From Alphaproteobacteria bacterium (lineage in GTDB: Bacteria; Pseudomonadota; Alphaproteobacteria; JANSWW01), in contig JANSWW010000006.1 of assembly GCA_024743275.1 (NCBI GenBank), forward strand, positions 213,078 through 277,077: DNA of 64,000 nucleotides, in the 5' to 3' direction. The notes under the pieces are model-generated. The model had not been told where the DNA came from, did no database searches, and was given only the letters and a program-made list of their open reading frames with translations. The translations under genes and the position numbers were made by a program. Position 1 is the stretch's first letter. Every line of letters begins with the position of its first letter. Positions 45,413-53,937 of this stretch are shown here, in pieces.

Positions 45413-47908
45413 GTGACCGCAACGCCGGCAATTGTAAGCGATAACAAAGTAAGAGCGACGCATGAGATCATCGAGGCAACTCTCGATGCGGTCAGCGACG
45501 GCATGCTCGTGCTCGACCCACAGCTGCGTGTCACCGCCTGGAATGTCCGCTTCCTCGATCTCTACCCCCATCTTCGCGAAAGCTGCATGGTCGGCGAATC
45601 GGCCCAGGCGCTCTATCTGTCCGATGGCGGTGTCCGGCGCGACAAGGGCCTGATCAGCGATGCGGTCGACTGGGCCGAGACCCGGATCCGCAACATCTTG
45701 AGCGGGCTGCCCAGCATCAAGGACGAAGCGCCCAACGGGGATACCATTCAGATCCTGCCCCGAACGCTTCCCGACGGCAGCGTCGTGCTGGTTCACCGCC
45801 CGGTGGACCGTGTGTCGGCCGAACAGCAGCGCGAACTCCGGGCCAGCGACTATCTTCACGACACCCTGGAGAACGTCGATCACGGCATCGCCAGCTTCGA
45901 TGCCCAGCATCGCCTGACCCTGTGGAACCGGCGCTACGTGGAACTGACGGACACGCCGCCCTCGATGGTCGTCGCCGGGCTGCCCCTGCTCGACATTATC
46001 CGAAACCTGGCCGCCACCGGCAATCTCGGCAAGGGAGACCCCGAGACCCTGGCCAGACGCTACTACGAGGCGTGCACCACCGATCTCCCCCGGATCATGG
46101 AGCGGAAGACCGCCGACGACCGGACCGTGGAGGTGCGGGCGTCCAAGGGCCTCGACGGCGGCCTCATCATCTGCGTCATCGATATCACCGACCGGATCGC
46201 CCAGGCCGAGGCCCTCAAGGAAAGCGAGGAGCGTTACGCCCTTGCCGCCGCCGGGGCCAATGACGGTCTGTGGGATTGGGATCTCAAGAAGAACTCGATC
46301 TATCTCTCCGACCGTTGGAAGAAGATGCTCGGGTATGAGCCGAACGAGATCGGCAGCAGCCCCGACGAACTGTTCAGCCGGATCCATCCCTTCGATGTGC
46401 AGGAGGTCACGGCCCGGCTCGAGGCCCATCTCAACACCGATCAAAGCCAGTTCGAGTGCGAATTCAGGGCGCTGCATCAGGACGGCACCTATCGCTGGAT
46501 GCTGATACGCGGAGTGGCGGTACGGGATGAGGCGGGCGAGCCGCTGCGGATCGCCGGCTCCCAATCGGACATCACGGTGCGCAAACGGGCCGAGGAGCAG
46601 ATGCTCCACGACGCCCTGCACGATGCGCTCACCGGCCTGGCCAACCGTGGCCTGTTCCACGAACGGATCGACCAAGCGTTGAACCGCTTGAAGCGTGGGG
46701 CCGGCCGGCCCTTCGCCGTGCTCTATATCGATCTAGACCGGTTCAAGGTGGTGAACGAGAGCATGGGCCACGGCCGGGGCGACGAATTGCTGATCGCGGT
46801 CGCCAGGCGTTTCGAAGGACTGCTGGACGATGTGGACACGGTGGCCCGGCTGGGCGGCGACGAATTCGGCATGCTGCTCGAAAGCGTCGACGATCAGGAA
46901 AGCGCCGAGGCCTTCGGCCGGCGGTTGCAGGAGGCGTTGAAAGAGCCCTTCGTGCTCAACGGCAAGCCCTATATCACCACGGCGTCCATCGGCATCGCCA
47001 TGGGCGACTCCCATTACGACCGGGCCGATTCCCTGCTGCGCGACGCCGATCTCGCCATGTATCACGCGAAGGCGGCCGGGCGGGCCGATGTCGGGCATTT
47101 CCGTCCCTTCATGCACCGCAAGGCGGTCCAGACCCTCGATATGGAGCGCGATCTGCGCCAGGCCCTGGACCGTGAGGAACTGCGGCTCTACTACCAGCCT
47201 TTCATCGACCTGGGCACCGGCCGGGCGACCGGCTTGGAGGCCCTGATCCGCTGGGAACATCAGGACCGGGGGGTGCTGTCGCCCCATGATTTCGTCCCGC
47301 TTGCCGAGGAAACCGGCCTGATCGTGCCGATCGGTGAATGGGTGCTGAAGACCGGGGTCGGCCAGCTTGCGGAGTGGAATCGCCGCCGCGCGCCGGAAGA
47401 GGCGCTGAGCCTGGCCGTCAACTTCTCGGTCCGGCAGTTGGACAGCCTGGAAATCACCGAGGGCATTCTCGGCTGGCTCGACGAGATCGAATTCGATCCG
47501 TCTCTGCTCAAGATCGAGATCACCGAGAGCATTCTGATGGACAATCCCCAGCGCTCGGCCCAACTGCTCAATCGTTTCAAACAGAGCAAAGTCAAGGTGG
47601 CGCTGGACGACTTCGGGACCGGATACTCGTCCTTGAGCTATCTTCGGACCTTCCCGATCGACACCCTGAAGGTGGACAAGAGCTTCGTCGCCGACATCAC
47701 CGAGAACAAGGACAATTACGAGATCGTCCGAACCATCGTCGGTCTCGCCCGCAATCTCGATATCGACGTGGTCGCGGAAGGGATCGAGAACGAAGCCCAG
47801 GCGGACCATCTGCGGGCGCTCGGCGTCCATATCGGCCAGGGCTATCTTTACTCCCGGCCCCTGGGCAGGGATGATATGGAAGCGGTGCTCGCGTCCGGCA
47901 AAATCTAG
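45413..47908 (+). CDS. PAS-PAS-PAS-GGDEF-EAL cyclic-di-GMP enzyme
   Basis: A soluble protein of 831 residues with no membrane helix. PAS-like domains are at about 15-130, 145-265 and 270-395 (the third is PAS_3 with YRWMLIRGVAVRDEAGEP). GGDEF is intact at about 481-485 (RLGGDEFG). No RxxD inhibitory site is seen five residues upstream (DDVD there), so product inhibition is unlikely. EAL is at 609-611 (LEALIRWEH), with DDFGTGYSSLSYL near 732 and VVAEGIE, so phosphodiesterase activity is likely. The start is GTG at 45413 with GGAG eight bases upstream; the frame is open further upstream into the MATE gene but unconserved. Confidence 0.9.
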   Translation: MTATPAIVSDNKVRATHEIIEATLDAVSDGMLVLDPQLRVTAWNVRFLDLYPHLRESCMVGESAQALYLSDGGVRRDKGLISDAVDWAETRIRNILSGLPSIKDEAPNGDTIQILPRTLPDGSVVLVHRPVDRVSAEQQRELRASDYLHDTLENVDHGIASFDAQHRLTLWNRRYVELTDTPPSMVVAGLPLLDIIRNLAATGNLGKGDPETLARRYYEACTTDLPRIMERKTADDRTVEVRASKGLDGGLIICVIDITDRIAQAEALKESEERYALAAAGANDGLWDWDLKKNSIYLSDRWKKMLGYEPNEIGSSPDELFSRIHPFDVQEVTARLEAHLNTDQSQFECEFRALHQDGTYRWMLIRGVAVRDEAGEPLRIAGSQSDITVRKRAEEQMLHDALHDALTGLANRGLFHERIDQALNRLKRGAGRPFAVLYIDLDRFKVVNESMGHGRGDELLIAVARRFEGLLDDVDTVARLGGDEFGMLLESVDDQESAEAFGRRLQEALKEPFVLNGKPYITTASIGIAMGDSHYDRADSLLRDADLAMYHAKAAGRADVGHFRPFMHRKAVQTLDMERDLRQALDREELRLYYQPFIDLGTGRATGLEALIRWEHQDRGVLSPHDFVPLAEETGLIVPIGEWVLKTGVGQLAEWNRRRAPEEALSLAVNFSVRQLDSLEITEGILGWLDEIEFDPSLLKIEITESILMDNPQRSAQLLNRFKQSKVKVALDDFGTGYSSLSYLRTFPIDTLKVDKSFVADITENKDNYEIVRTIVGLARNLDIDVVAEGIENEAQADHLRALGVHIGQGYLYSRPLGRDDMEAVLASGKI

Positions 47909-47969
47909 CGGTTCATCGCCAACGGCTAGGCTTTCGCCACGCCTTCCTATCCGGTTCCGGGGTATTCCC

Positions 47970-48623
47970 ATGTTCGTCCAGCTCTCCGCGGCCGTCTCGC
48001 TCAATGGCTGCCTCGACGATGCGAGCGATAGCCGCCTCGCCATTTCCTCGCCGGAGGACATGGCGGCCGTCTACGCCATGCGGGCACGCTTCGACGCGAT
48101 TCTGGTCGGCGCCGAGACGGTACGCCGCGACAATCCCTCGCTATCCATCTCCGACCGTTTCCCGGCCCTCGCCAAGGAGCGGCGCGGCAAGGGCATGCCG
48201 AACGATCCGGCGAAGGTCACGGTGACCCGCAGTGGCGATCTCGATCCGGAGGCCAAATTCTTCACCACCGGCAGCGGCGAGCGCTATGTCCTTTGCCCGG
48301 TCGAACAGGCCGGAACCATCAAGCAGAAGCTCGGCGACCGGGCGTCCGTGCTGCCGATCCCGGCCGACGCGCCGCTCGCCGCCTCCATTGTGCAGACCCT
48401 GTCCGATCAGGGAATCGGCGGACTGTTCGTGGAGGGCGGCGGTGAGATCCTGTCGACCTTTTTGAGCGAGGGGCTCGGCGACAAGATGCGGATCGCCGTC
48501 GCCCCGGTCGTCACCGCTGGCGGCGCCCGCTTCGATCTCGCCGGGGCGACCCGGCGCTACAAGGTCGAGGAGACCGAACGGCTGGGCGATACTCTGGTCT
48601 TCTATCTGGACCTCAAGGCATGA
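47970..48623 (+). CDS. RibD C-terminal-domain reductase (separate protein)
   Basis: A protein of 217 residues with the dihydrofolate-reductase-like fold of the RibD reductase domain: MFVQLSAAVSLNGCLDDA, FDAILVGAETVRRDNPSLS and GGLFVEGGGEILSTFL. In most bacteria this domain is fused behind a deaminase in RibD. Here it is a separate protein, and its stop overlaps the start of a deaminase gene as ATGA. The expected reaction is NADPH reduction of the ribosyl side chain of the deaminated pyrimidine in riboflavin synthesis, or a related pterin/purine step. Confidence 0.85.
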   Translation: MFVQLSAAVSLNGCLDDASDSRLAISSPEDMAAVYAMRARFDAILVGAETVRRDNPSLSISDRFPALAKERRGKGMPNDPAKVTVTRSGDLDPEAKFFTTGSGERYVLCPVEQAGTIKQKLGDRASVLPIPADAPLAASIVQTLSDQGIGGLFVEGGGEILSTFLSEGLGDKMRIAVAPVVTAGGARFDLAGATRRYKVEETERLGDTLVFYLDLKA

Positions 48624-49093
48624 CGGCGGCTTCCGGAAGTAAAGGGGATGCGGAGCGCGACCGGGACCTGATGGGCCGGGCGGCGGCCCTGGCGGACCTC
48701 TGCCCACCCTCGGAAACGGCCTTTTCGGTGGGCTGCGTGATCGCCGCGGCCGACGGCACGGTGTTGAGCGAGGGATATAGCCGGGAGCGCGGCCCCAATT
48801 GGCATGCGGAGGAGGTGGCGTTGGCGAAGCTGCGGGAGACTGGCACCTCCGCCCAAGGAGCGACGCTCTATGCCAGTCTGGAGCCCTGCGGCGAACGCAA
48901 ATCCGGCCGCACGCCCTGTGTCGACCACATTCTGGCCGCAGGCATCGCCCGGGTCGTCTATGCCGCCGACGAGCCCAGCCTGTTCGTCGAGGGGGTGGGA
49001 CGGGAACGCCTGCGCGCGGCCGGCGTTCCCGTCGATCACGTGAGCGGGTACGAGGACCGGTTCCGCCACCAGAACCGGCACCTCTTCGACTAG
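48620..49093 (+). CDS. RibD-type deaminase domain protein (separate)
   Basis: A protein of 157 residues. The zinc site is complete: His62-Ala-Glu64 and Cys90...Cys100 in LEPCGERKSGRTPCVDHI, the spacing of RibD deaminases rather than cytidine deaminase. It overlaps the reductase gene by 4 bp. The pair would recreate a bifunctional RibD from two proteins in reversed order. The 3' end, with its stop codon, begins a 17 bp tandem repeat. Confidence 0.85.
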   Translation: MTAASGSKGDAERDRDLMGRAAALADLCPPSETAFSVGCVIAAADGTVLSEGYSRERGPNWHAEEVALAKLRETGTSAQGATLYASLEPCGERKSGRTPCVDHILAAGIARVVYAADEPSLFVEGVGRERLRAAGVPVDHVSGYEDRFRHQNRHLFD

Positions 49094-49152
49094 GCGGCCG
49101 GTTCGACTAGGCGGCTGGTTCGACTAGGCGGCTGGTTCGATTAGGCGGCTAG
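49085..49152. repeat. Four 17 bp tandem repeats at the deaminase gene end
   Basis: Unit TTCGACTAGGCGGCCGG repeated four times with one to three changes in the later copies. The first copy contains the last codons and stop of the deaminase gene. The array ends 5 bp before the tyrosinase stop, so it fills the gap between convergent genes. Confidence 0.9.
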
Positions 49153-49157
49153 GGCCG

Positions 49158-50702
49158 CTACTGCGTGAAGATGCGGATGCTCCCGACCTCCGGATTGGCC
49201 CCTTCATCGAGCGGGCCGGTGGGTACGATGGATACGACCGGTGCGTCATCGCTCCGCCCGGCCTCGGCGAGGGATCGCAGTGTACCGGTGATGTCGAAGA
49301 CGAACGAGTCGGTCATTTTCATATCCATCCCCGGCATGCGGACCGCGTTGAAGAAATTGATGCTACCCACAAACGCCGGGCTTTGCGGCGAGGTTTCTTC
49401 CCCCTCCGCGAGGTTGACGAAAACCAGATACCCCGTCGTCGGAGGGGCCTCGGCGGAGATGTTCTCCAGCACAAGGAAGGTCCGTTGAGCCGCCGCGCTC
49501 AACCGATTCATCCGGGAGAGCAACCCGGCTTCCACACCGACCGCGGGTTCGAGCGCGACGCGTGTCGGGGTGCCACCGAGCGCGATCGGAGCCCCGCTAT
49601 CCGCGTCCGTGCCCAACAGACGGGCACCGGCCCCACCAGTCCGAGGTGCGGCACCGGCCCCGAATAGAACGGTCCCACCGACCGGCAGACTGGACGACAG
49701 GGTGAGGATCGGCCTTGTCGTATCCGGCAACGGGACCAGGGTCTCGTAGTCGTAGCCGAGTGGTTCGGTGGCGAGAAAATCGCCCGTCGTGCCGACCACC
49801 AATTGGCCCTGGGCGTCGGCGAAAGTGAAGGTCAGGTCGGTGAATTCCTCAGAGGACGGGTTATCGAACTTCTGGTTCCAACTTGCCCACAACCGGTCGA
49901 CTTGGCAGTGATGCAGCCAGAAAATCGGGTCGTTGGCGGCCCAAGGGATGGCACCCATATTGGTATTGTCGCCGACATCGTCGTGAACCGCCCCGTGGGG
50001 ATTGGCATCCAGGCTGTCGTTGAATCCCTGCGGGTTGCCCGGTGAGCTCATATAGGTCGGAATCCCGAGGCAGGAGAAGTCCAACGGCGTCGTGCCCGGC
50101 AGGGTATCGATCTGCTCCCCCTTATTGATTCCCTCACGGCGGTTCGGCATGAACAACGCGCTGCCCGAATCCCGAAATTCCGGGGGAATCACCCGGTACT
50201 GGACCTGATCGTAGGGCCAATAGGGCAGCGTAAACTCCGGCTTGCCCGTGACCTCCCGGATGATCTCCTCGAAATAGAAGACGAACATCCTGTGCCACGG
50301 CAGGAACCATTCCGCCTGAAAACCGCCATGTCCCCGGCACGTATCCCAATTCGACAGGGCCAGCGTCTTGTTATAGGACGGATTGCCGCCATAGATGCTT
50401 TGGATTTGCGCCGATTTCGTGGAATCGCCCCGAACCCAATGGGTGTACCATTGAAAGGTCCACGAAAGCGGGTCGCCATCGTTCTTCGCGCGCATGGCCG
50501 CGACCGCGTCACCATAGATGCCCAGCATGGTCTGACCTTCGTCGGAGAACGCCGAATACCGCGTCATAACCGTCTGCGCGCGGGCGCGGGACGCGAACCA
50601 TTCCGAAAACGGAATCGTGGTGGCCGCCAAACCTGCCAGTCCCGCCTGCATGAAACTGCGACGATGAAGGGCGGATCCGGGTTTCTTGGATATCATGTTC
50701 AT
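49158..50702 (-). CDS. Tat-exported tyrosinase / polyphenol oxidase
   Basis: A protein of 514 residues. The Tat motif HRRSFMQAGLAG (about 13-24) leads to cleavage near ARAQ. The CuA ligands are His88 (YTHW), His125 (CRGHGG) and His137 (PWHRMF). The CuB ligands are His236 and His240 (NPHGAVHDD) and a His of WLHHCQVDRLW (264/265). A C-terminal domain of ~220 residues resembles that of plant-type polyphenol oxidases. It oxidises phenols or catechols to o-quinones, outside the cytoplasm if Tat-exported. Its upstream region is strikingly AT-rich, hinting at transfer. The azoreductase gene lies directly upstream on the same strand. Confidence 0.92.
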   Translation of the reverse strand: MNMISKKPGSALHRRSFMQAGLAGLAATTIPFSEWFASRARAQTVMTRYSAFSDEGQTMLGIYGDAVAAMRAKNDGDPLSWTFQWYTHWVRGDSTKSAQIQSIYGGNPSYNKTLALSNWDTCRGHGGFQAEWFLPWHRMFVFYFEEIIREVTGKPEFTLPYWPYDQVQYRVIPPEFRDSGSALFMPNRREGINKGEQIDTLPGTTPLDFSCLGIPTYMSSPGNPQGFNDSLDANPHGAVHDDVGDNTNMGAIPWAANDPIFWLHHCQVDRLWASWNQKFDNPSSEEFTDLTFTFADAQGQLVVGTTGDFLATEPLGYDYETLVPLPDTTRPILTLSSSLPVGGTVLFGAGAAPRTGGAGARLLGTDADSGAPIALGGTPTRVALEPAVGVEAGLLSRMNRLSAAAQRTFLVLENISAEAPPTTGYLVFVNLAEGEETSPQSPAFVGSINFFNAVRMPGMDMKMTDSFVFDITGTLRSLAEAGRSDDAPVVSIVPTGPLDEGANPEVGSIRIFTQ

Positions 50703-50880
50703 GCCTCCCCATGACTAAGTGCAATTGGAGGTAGATTTTATACGCAAAAAGAGCAAAGAAATAGGAAAAAAATCTCAATAGGTGAATTTTTTTATTTTAT
50801 AAATACCTAAAAATTGCATCCCGGTTGGCGGAACCGGAACGCCCGGAAAGAATGACGGACGATCCGGTTCCGGCCTCCAG
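50703..50880. promoter_or_regulatory. AT-rich promoter region of the tyrosinase gene, with inverted repeat after azoR
   Basis: About 178 bp. Roughly 50740-50815 is very AT-rich (runs of T and A, AATTTTTTTATTTTATAAAT) in a GC-rich genome and probably holds the tyrosinase promoter. CGGAACCGGA (50829-50838) and TCCGGTTCCG (50863-50872) form a perfect 10 bp inverted repeat with a 24-base loop, a possible terminator of azoR. Confidence 0.55.
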
Positions 50881-51462
50881 TCAGGCCGCGATCCGCGCCT
50901 TCGCGCGGGCCAGGCTTTCGCCGTCGGCCATCTGACGGTCGGCGGCGTAGACGGTCACGTCCTTGATGCCGATGAAGCCCAGGACATGACGCAAATAGGG
51001 GGTGGTGAAGTCGATGGCGCTATCGACCTCGGTCCCGCCGGACGCGATCGCCAGAACCGCCTTCTTGCCTTCCAGGAGGCCCACCGGGCCGTTCTCGGAA
51101 TAGCGGAAGGTGACCCGGGCGCGGCAGACCTGATCGATCCAGGCCTTGAGCGCCGCCGGGACACCGAAATTATAAATCGGGCTGGCGATGACGATGACAT
51201 CCGCCTCCTTAAGTTCCTGAATGAGCGCGTCGGACTGCGCCAGGACAGCCTGCTGTTCCGCGCTGCGCTCCTCCGGGGCGGTGAAGTTGGCGCCGATCCA
51301 ATCTGTATGAACGAAGCCCGGGGCATCCGCCGCGAGATCGCGGTCGACGAGGGTCACGGCGCCATGCTCGGCCTCCAGTCGCTTGACGATATCGTCGGCC
51401 AGTTCCCGTGTGGCGGAGCCGTCGGTCCGCATGCTGGCGAAGACCCGCAGAACTTTGGTCAT
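50881..51462 (-). CDS. azoR: FMN-dependent NADH-azoreductase / quinone reductase
   Basis: A flavodoxin-fold protein of 193 residues. The FMN-binding ASPIYNFGVPAALKAWID and the GGTEVDS loop are as in AzoR. The start ATG at 51462 has AAGGAG eight bases upstream; the preceding GTG is less likely. AzoR enzymes reduce azo dyes and, more physiologically, quinones by two electrons. Placed 178 bp upstream of the tyrosinase gene on the same strand, it could detoxify the quinones that enzyme makes (inference). Confidence 0.92.
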   Translation of the reverse strand: MTKVLRVFASMRTDGSATRELADDIVKRLEAEHGAVTLVDRDLAADAPGFVHTDWIGANFTAPEERSAEQQAVLAQSDALIQELKEADVIVIASPIYNFGVPAALKAWIDQVCRARVTFRYSENGPVGLLEGKKAVLAIASGGTEVDSAIDFTTPYLRHVLGFIGIKDVTVYAADRQMADGESLARAKARIAA

Positions 51463-51581
51463 CACATCTCTCCTTCGATAGAGACCCGTGGGCGAAAACG
51501 CCCCATCGGCGATGGCGGCCCGCCGGGCCTTGTTGTTTGCACTGCCGAAGAGATGTGGGCCAGCGCTGTGTTAACAACCGG

Positions 51582-52622
51582 TCAGGGGGTCAGTATCGGT
51601 GCAAGGAAGCTTGCCAAAATTGCATTGGAGCGGGCCCGGATGGCCGGGTCCGCCTTGATGAGATAACCCTCGGTATCGGCACACAGCCCAAGGATCGCCT
51701 TGCGGGTGATGCTGTCGAGCAGCGGAATGAAATAGGTGCTGTCACGCACCGCCCCGCTATCCGTCACCGTCAGATCGCAGTTCCGCAGCCCCCGAGGCGC
51801 CCGCCAGCCGGCGAGATAGCCGCCGTCCCAGGTGTGGGCCGCGCCCTCGAACTCCACCGTCTCCACCGTCCCGCCGCCGGCCCGCAAAGCATCGGCGTTC
51901 TCGCGGCAGCGGGCCCCATCGACGATGTTATCGGCGGTGCCCCACAGCATCAGCACCGGCGCGCCGTTCGACCGGGCGTCTTCGAACCGGGCGATGCAGG
52001 GCGCGTAGAAGGCGACATGGGCGGCGAACCGGGTCTCGCCATTCGGCCGGTAGCGGCCGGTGACCAGTTCATGGGCGGCATAGAGCGACGCCATCCCGCC
52101 ATAGCTGAAACCGATGAAGGCGATCCGTGCGGGATCGATATCCGGCCGGGCGGTGAGCCAATCCAGGCCGGCATAGGCGTCGGCGATCAGCATGGCCTCG
52201 GTGATGTTGATCAATCGGTTGGTGAACCCCGACGCCATGTCCCGCCGGGCGGCGAAGGCATCGACCACCAGGGCATGAACGCCCATCGCGGCGAACTCCC
52301 GACCATAGCGATGCTCCCGCGCGCTTTGCACCCCGCCCGCCCCGTGCAGCAGCAACACCGCGGGCCGCTTCGCGCCGTCCGGAGCGGGGCCGACCGGTTG
52401 GGCCCGATAGAAGGTCGCGACCGCCTCCTCCGCCGGAACGTCCGGGTCGCCGACATCGTTCAGGATGTAAGGGTTGGATGTCGGGAAGGCGACCTTCCGC
52501 GGTGCGACCGCCTCCATCTCCGCTCCGTCCGGGAAAGGAGCGGCGATCTTCTGGGCAAAGGCCCCGGAAGCGCCCGTGATCAGAACAGCAAGAAGCGTCA
52601 AGATCGAGAGACGGCGTCGCAT
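51582..52622 (-). CDS. Exported dienelactone-hydrolase-like alpha/beta hydrolase
   Basis: A protein of 346 residues with a Sec signal peptide (MRRRLSILTLLAVLITGASGAFA). The triad is suggested by the nucleophile Ser in FIGFSYGGMAS, the Asp in LWGTADNIVDG and the His in GAAHTWDGGY. HGAGGVQSAREHRYGREFAAMGVHALVVDAF is the family's N-terminal block. It is a periplasmic esterase or hydrolase of unknown substrate. ATG at 52622 follows GGGGGAAGA. Its upstream region carries a 20 bp tandem duplication. Confidence 0.85.
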   Translation of the reverse strand: MRRRLSILTLLAVLITGASGAFAQKIAAPFPDGAEMEAVAPRKVAFPTSNPYILNDVGDPDVPAEEAVATFYRAQPVGPAPDGAKRPAVLLLHGAGGVQSAREHRYGREFAAMGVHALVVDAFAARRDMASGFTNRLINITEAMLIADAYAGLDWLTARPDIDPARIAFIGFSYGGMASLYAAHELVTGRYRPNGETRFAAHVAFYAPCIARFEDARSNGAPVLMLWGTADNIVDGARCRENADALRAGGGTVETVEFEGAAHTWDGGYLAGWRAPRGLRNCDLTVTDSGAVRDSTYFIPLLDSITRKAILGLCADTEGYLIKADPAIRARSNAILASFLAPILTP

Positions 52623-52631
52623 TCTTCCCCC

Positions 52632-52671
52632 TAGCAGGTTTGCGGGTCCCATAGCAGGTTTGCGGGTCCCG
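52632..52671. repeat. Two 20 bp tandem repeats between divergent genes
   Basis: TAGCAGGTTTGCGGGTCCCA is followed at once by a copy differing only in the last base. It lies 10 bp upstream of the exported hydrolase start, in the promoter or leader region. Confidence 0.9.
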
Positions 52672-52743
52672 GCGTTGTCCTTGCCGCATGATGGTCTCAA
52701 ACTGCGCGGCGACCGGATCAACAGACATAAGATTGCGTCAACG

Positions 52744-53751
52744 ATGCGTGAAACCACCCCCAATCTCCGCCCTGCAGCCCATTGGCGCGCCGCCGATCTC
52801 GTTGGCGGGGTCGACGCGTTGGCGCCACCGCCGCTTCCCGGCCTGGTGGAGCGTCTCGATAGGTTGGCCGCCCTCGATATCCCGATCGGCGATCCGGTTC
52901 CGATCGCCATGCTCGAGGATTGCGGTCTCGGCCCCGATATCGCCCTTTGGCGGGAGGGTCTATTCGAAGGGACCGGGGTCGTCGTGATTCGCGGTCTACC
53001 GGTCGACCGGTGGGGCGAGGACCGCGCCCGGCGCGTGTTCTGGGGACTGGGCCACGGGCTCGGCAAGCCGGTCAGCCAAAGCCGCATGGGCGACCGGCTG
53101 GGCGACATCACCCGGGTGAGCGACGATCCGAATCAGCGCGGATATCGATCCGGGCGGGCGTTGTCCATGCATACCGACAGCGACGATGTGGTCGGGATGT
53201 TCTGTCTTCGACCCGGTGCGTCCGGCGGCCGATCGCGGCTGGTTTCCGTCCACGCCATCCGCGCGCTTCTGGCGCGGGAAGCACCGGAAACCCTGGCACC
53301 GTTGGAAACCGGCTTCCGCTATCACTGGCGGGGCGAGGAACCGGCGGGCGAACCGCCGATCACCGAGTATCGTATCCCCATCCTGGGACGCGGTCCGGGG
53401 GGTGACCTGCAGACCTGTTTCCTGCTCAATCATCTGGAGCAGGGCCACGCGGCGACCGAGCCCATGACAGAGGCCGAACGACAGGCCCTGGACCGCTTCA
53501 TCGCCGCCACGGAGGACCCGGATCTCCGCCTCGACTACGACCTCGCGCGCGGCGATATGGTCTTCATCGATAATCTGAACCTGCTCCATGGCCGCACCGC
53601 CTTCGAGGATACGCCGGACAATCGCCGCCTTCTGTTGCGGCTCTGGTTGGTCGCCGATCCCGCACGGCCGCGGCACCCTTCCATCGCCCGCTTTTACGGC
53701 GACGGCGGCATAGAAGAAGTGGAGAACGGCGACACCCTTTTGAGAGGATAA
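52744..53751 (+). CDS. TauD/TfdA family Fe(II)/2-oxoglutarate dioxygenase
   Basis: A protein of 335 residues. The facial triad is His143-Xaa-Asp145 (SMHTDSDD) and His282 (NLLHGRTAFE), with the 2-oxoglutarate-binding Arg downstream (NRRLLLRLWL). GTGVVVIRGLPVDRW is the usual N-terminal strand. Family members hydroxylate amino acids, taurine, carnitine precursors or herbicides, and this one's substrate is unknown. ATG at 52744 lacks a clear ribosome-binding site. It is divergent from the exported hydrolase. Confidence 0.88.
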   Translation: MRETTPNLRPAAHWRAADLVGGVDALAPPPLPGLVERLDRLAALDIPIGDPVPIAMLEDCGLGPDIALWREGLFEGTGVVVIRGLPVDRWGEDRARRVFWGLGHGLGKPVSQSRMGDRLGDITRVSDDPNQRGYRSGRALSMHTDSDDVVGMFCLRPGASGGRSRLVSVHAIRALLAREAPETLAPLETGFRYHWRGEEPAGEPPITEYRIPILGRGPGGDLQTCFLLNHLEQGHAATEPMTEAERQALDRFIAATEDPDLRLDYDLARGDMVFIDNLNLLHGRTAFEDTPDNRRLLLRLWLVADPARPRHPSIARFYGDGGIEEVENGDTLLRG

Positions 53752-53937
53752 GAAACTAAAACGGAACAACCCCTGGAAAGCGCCACATAACCATATAGAT
53801 TGCCTTCGTCGACCTTTCGGGGGTTGAAGGCTTTGGCAGCTCTCGCTTTATGCTGGATCACAAAAGTGTTGCGGTCGAAAGCGATCGAACGACGACATAT
53901 AGGCAAAAAAACCGCTTCGCGCAGACGGGGGGATGCT

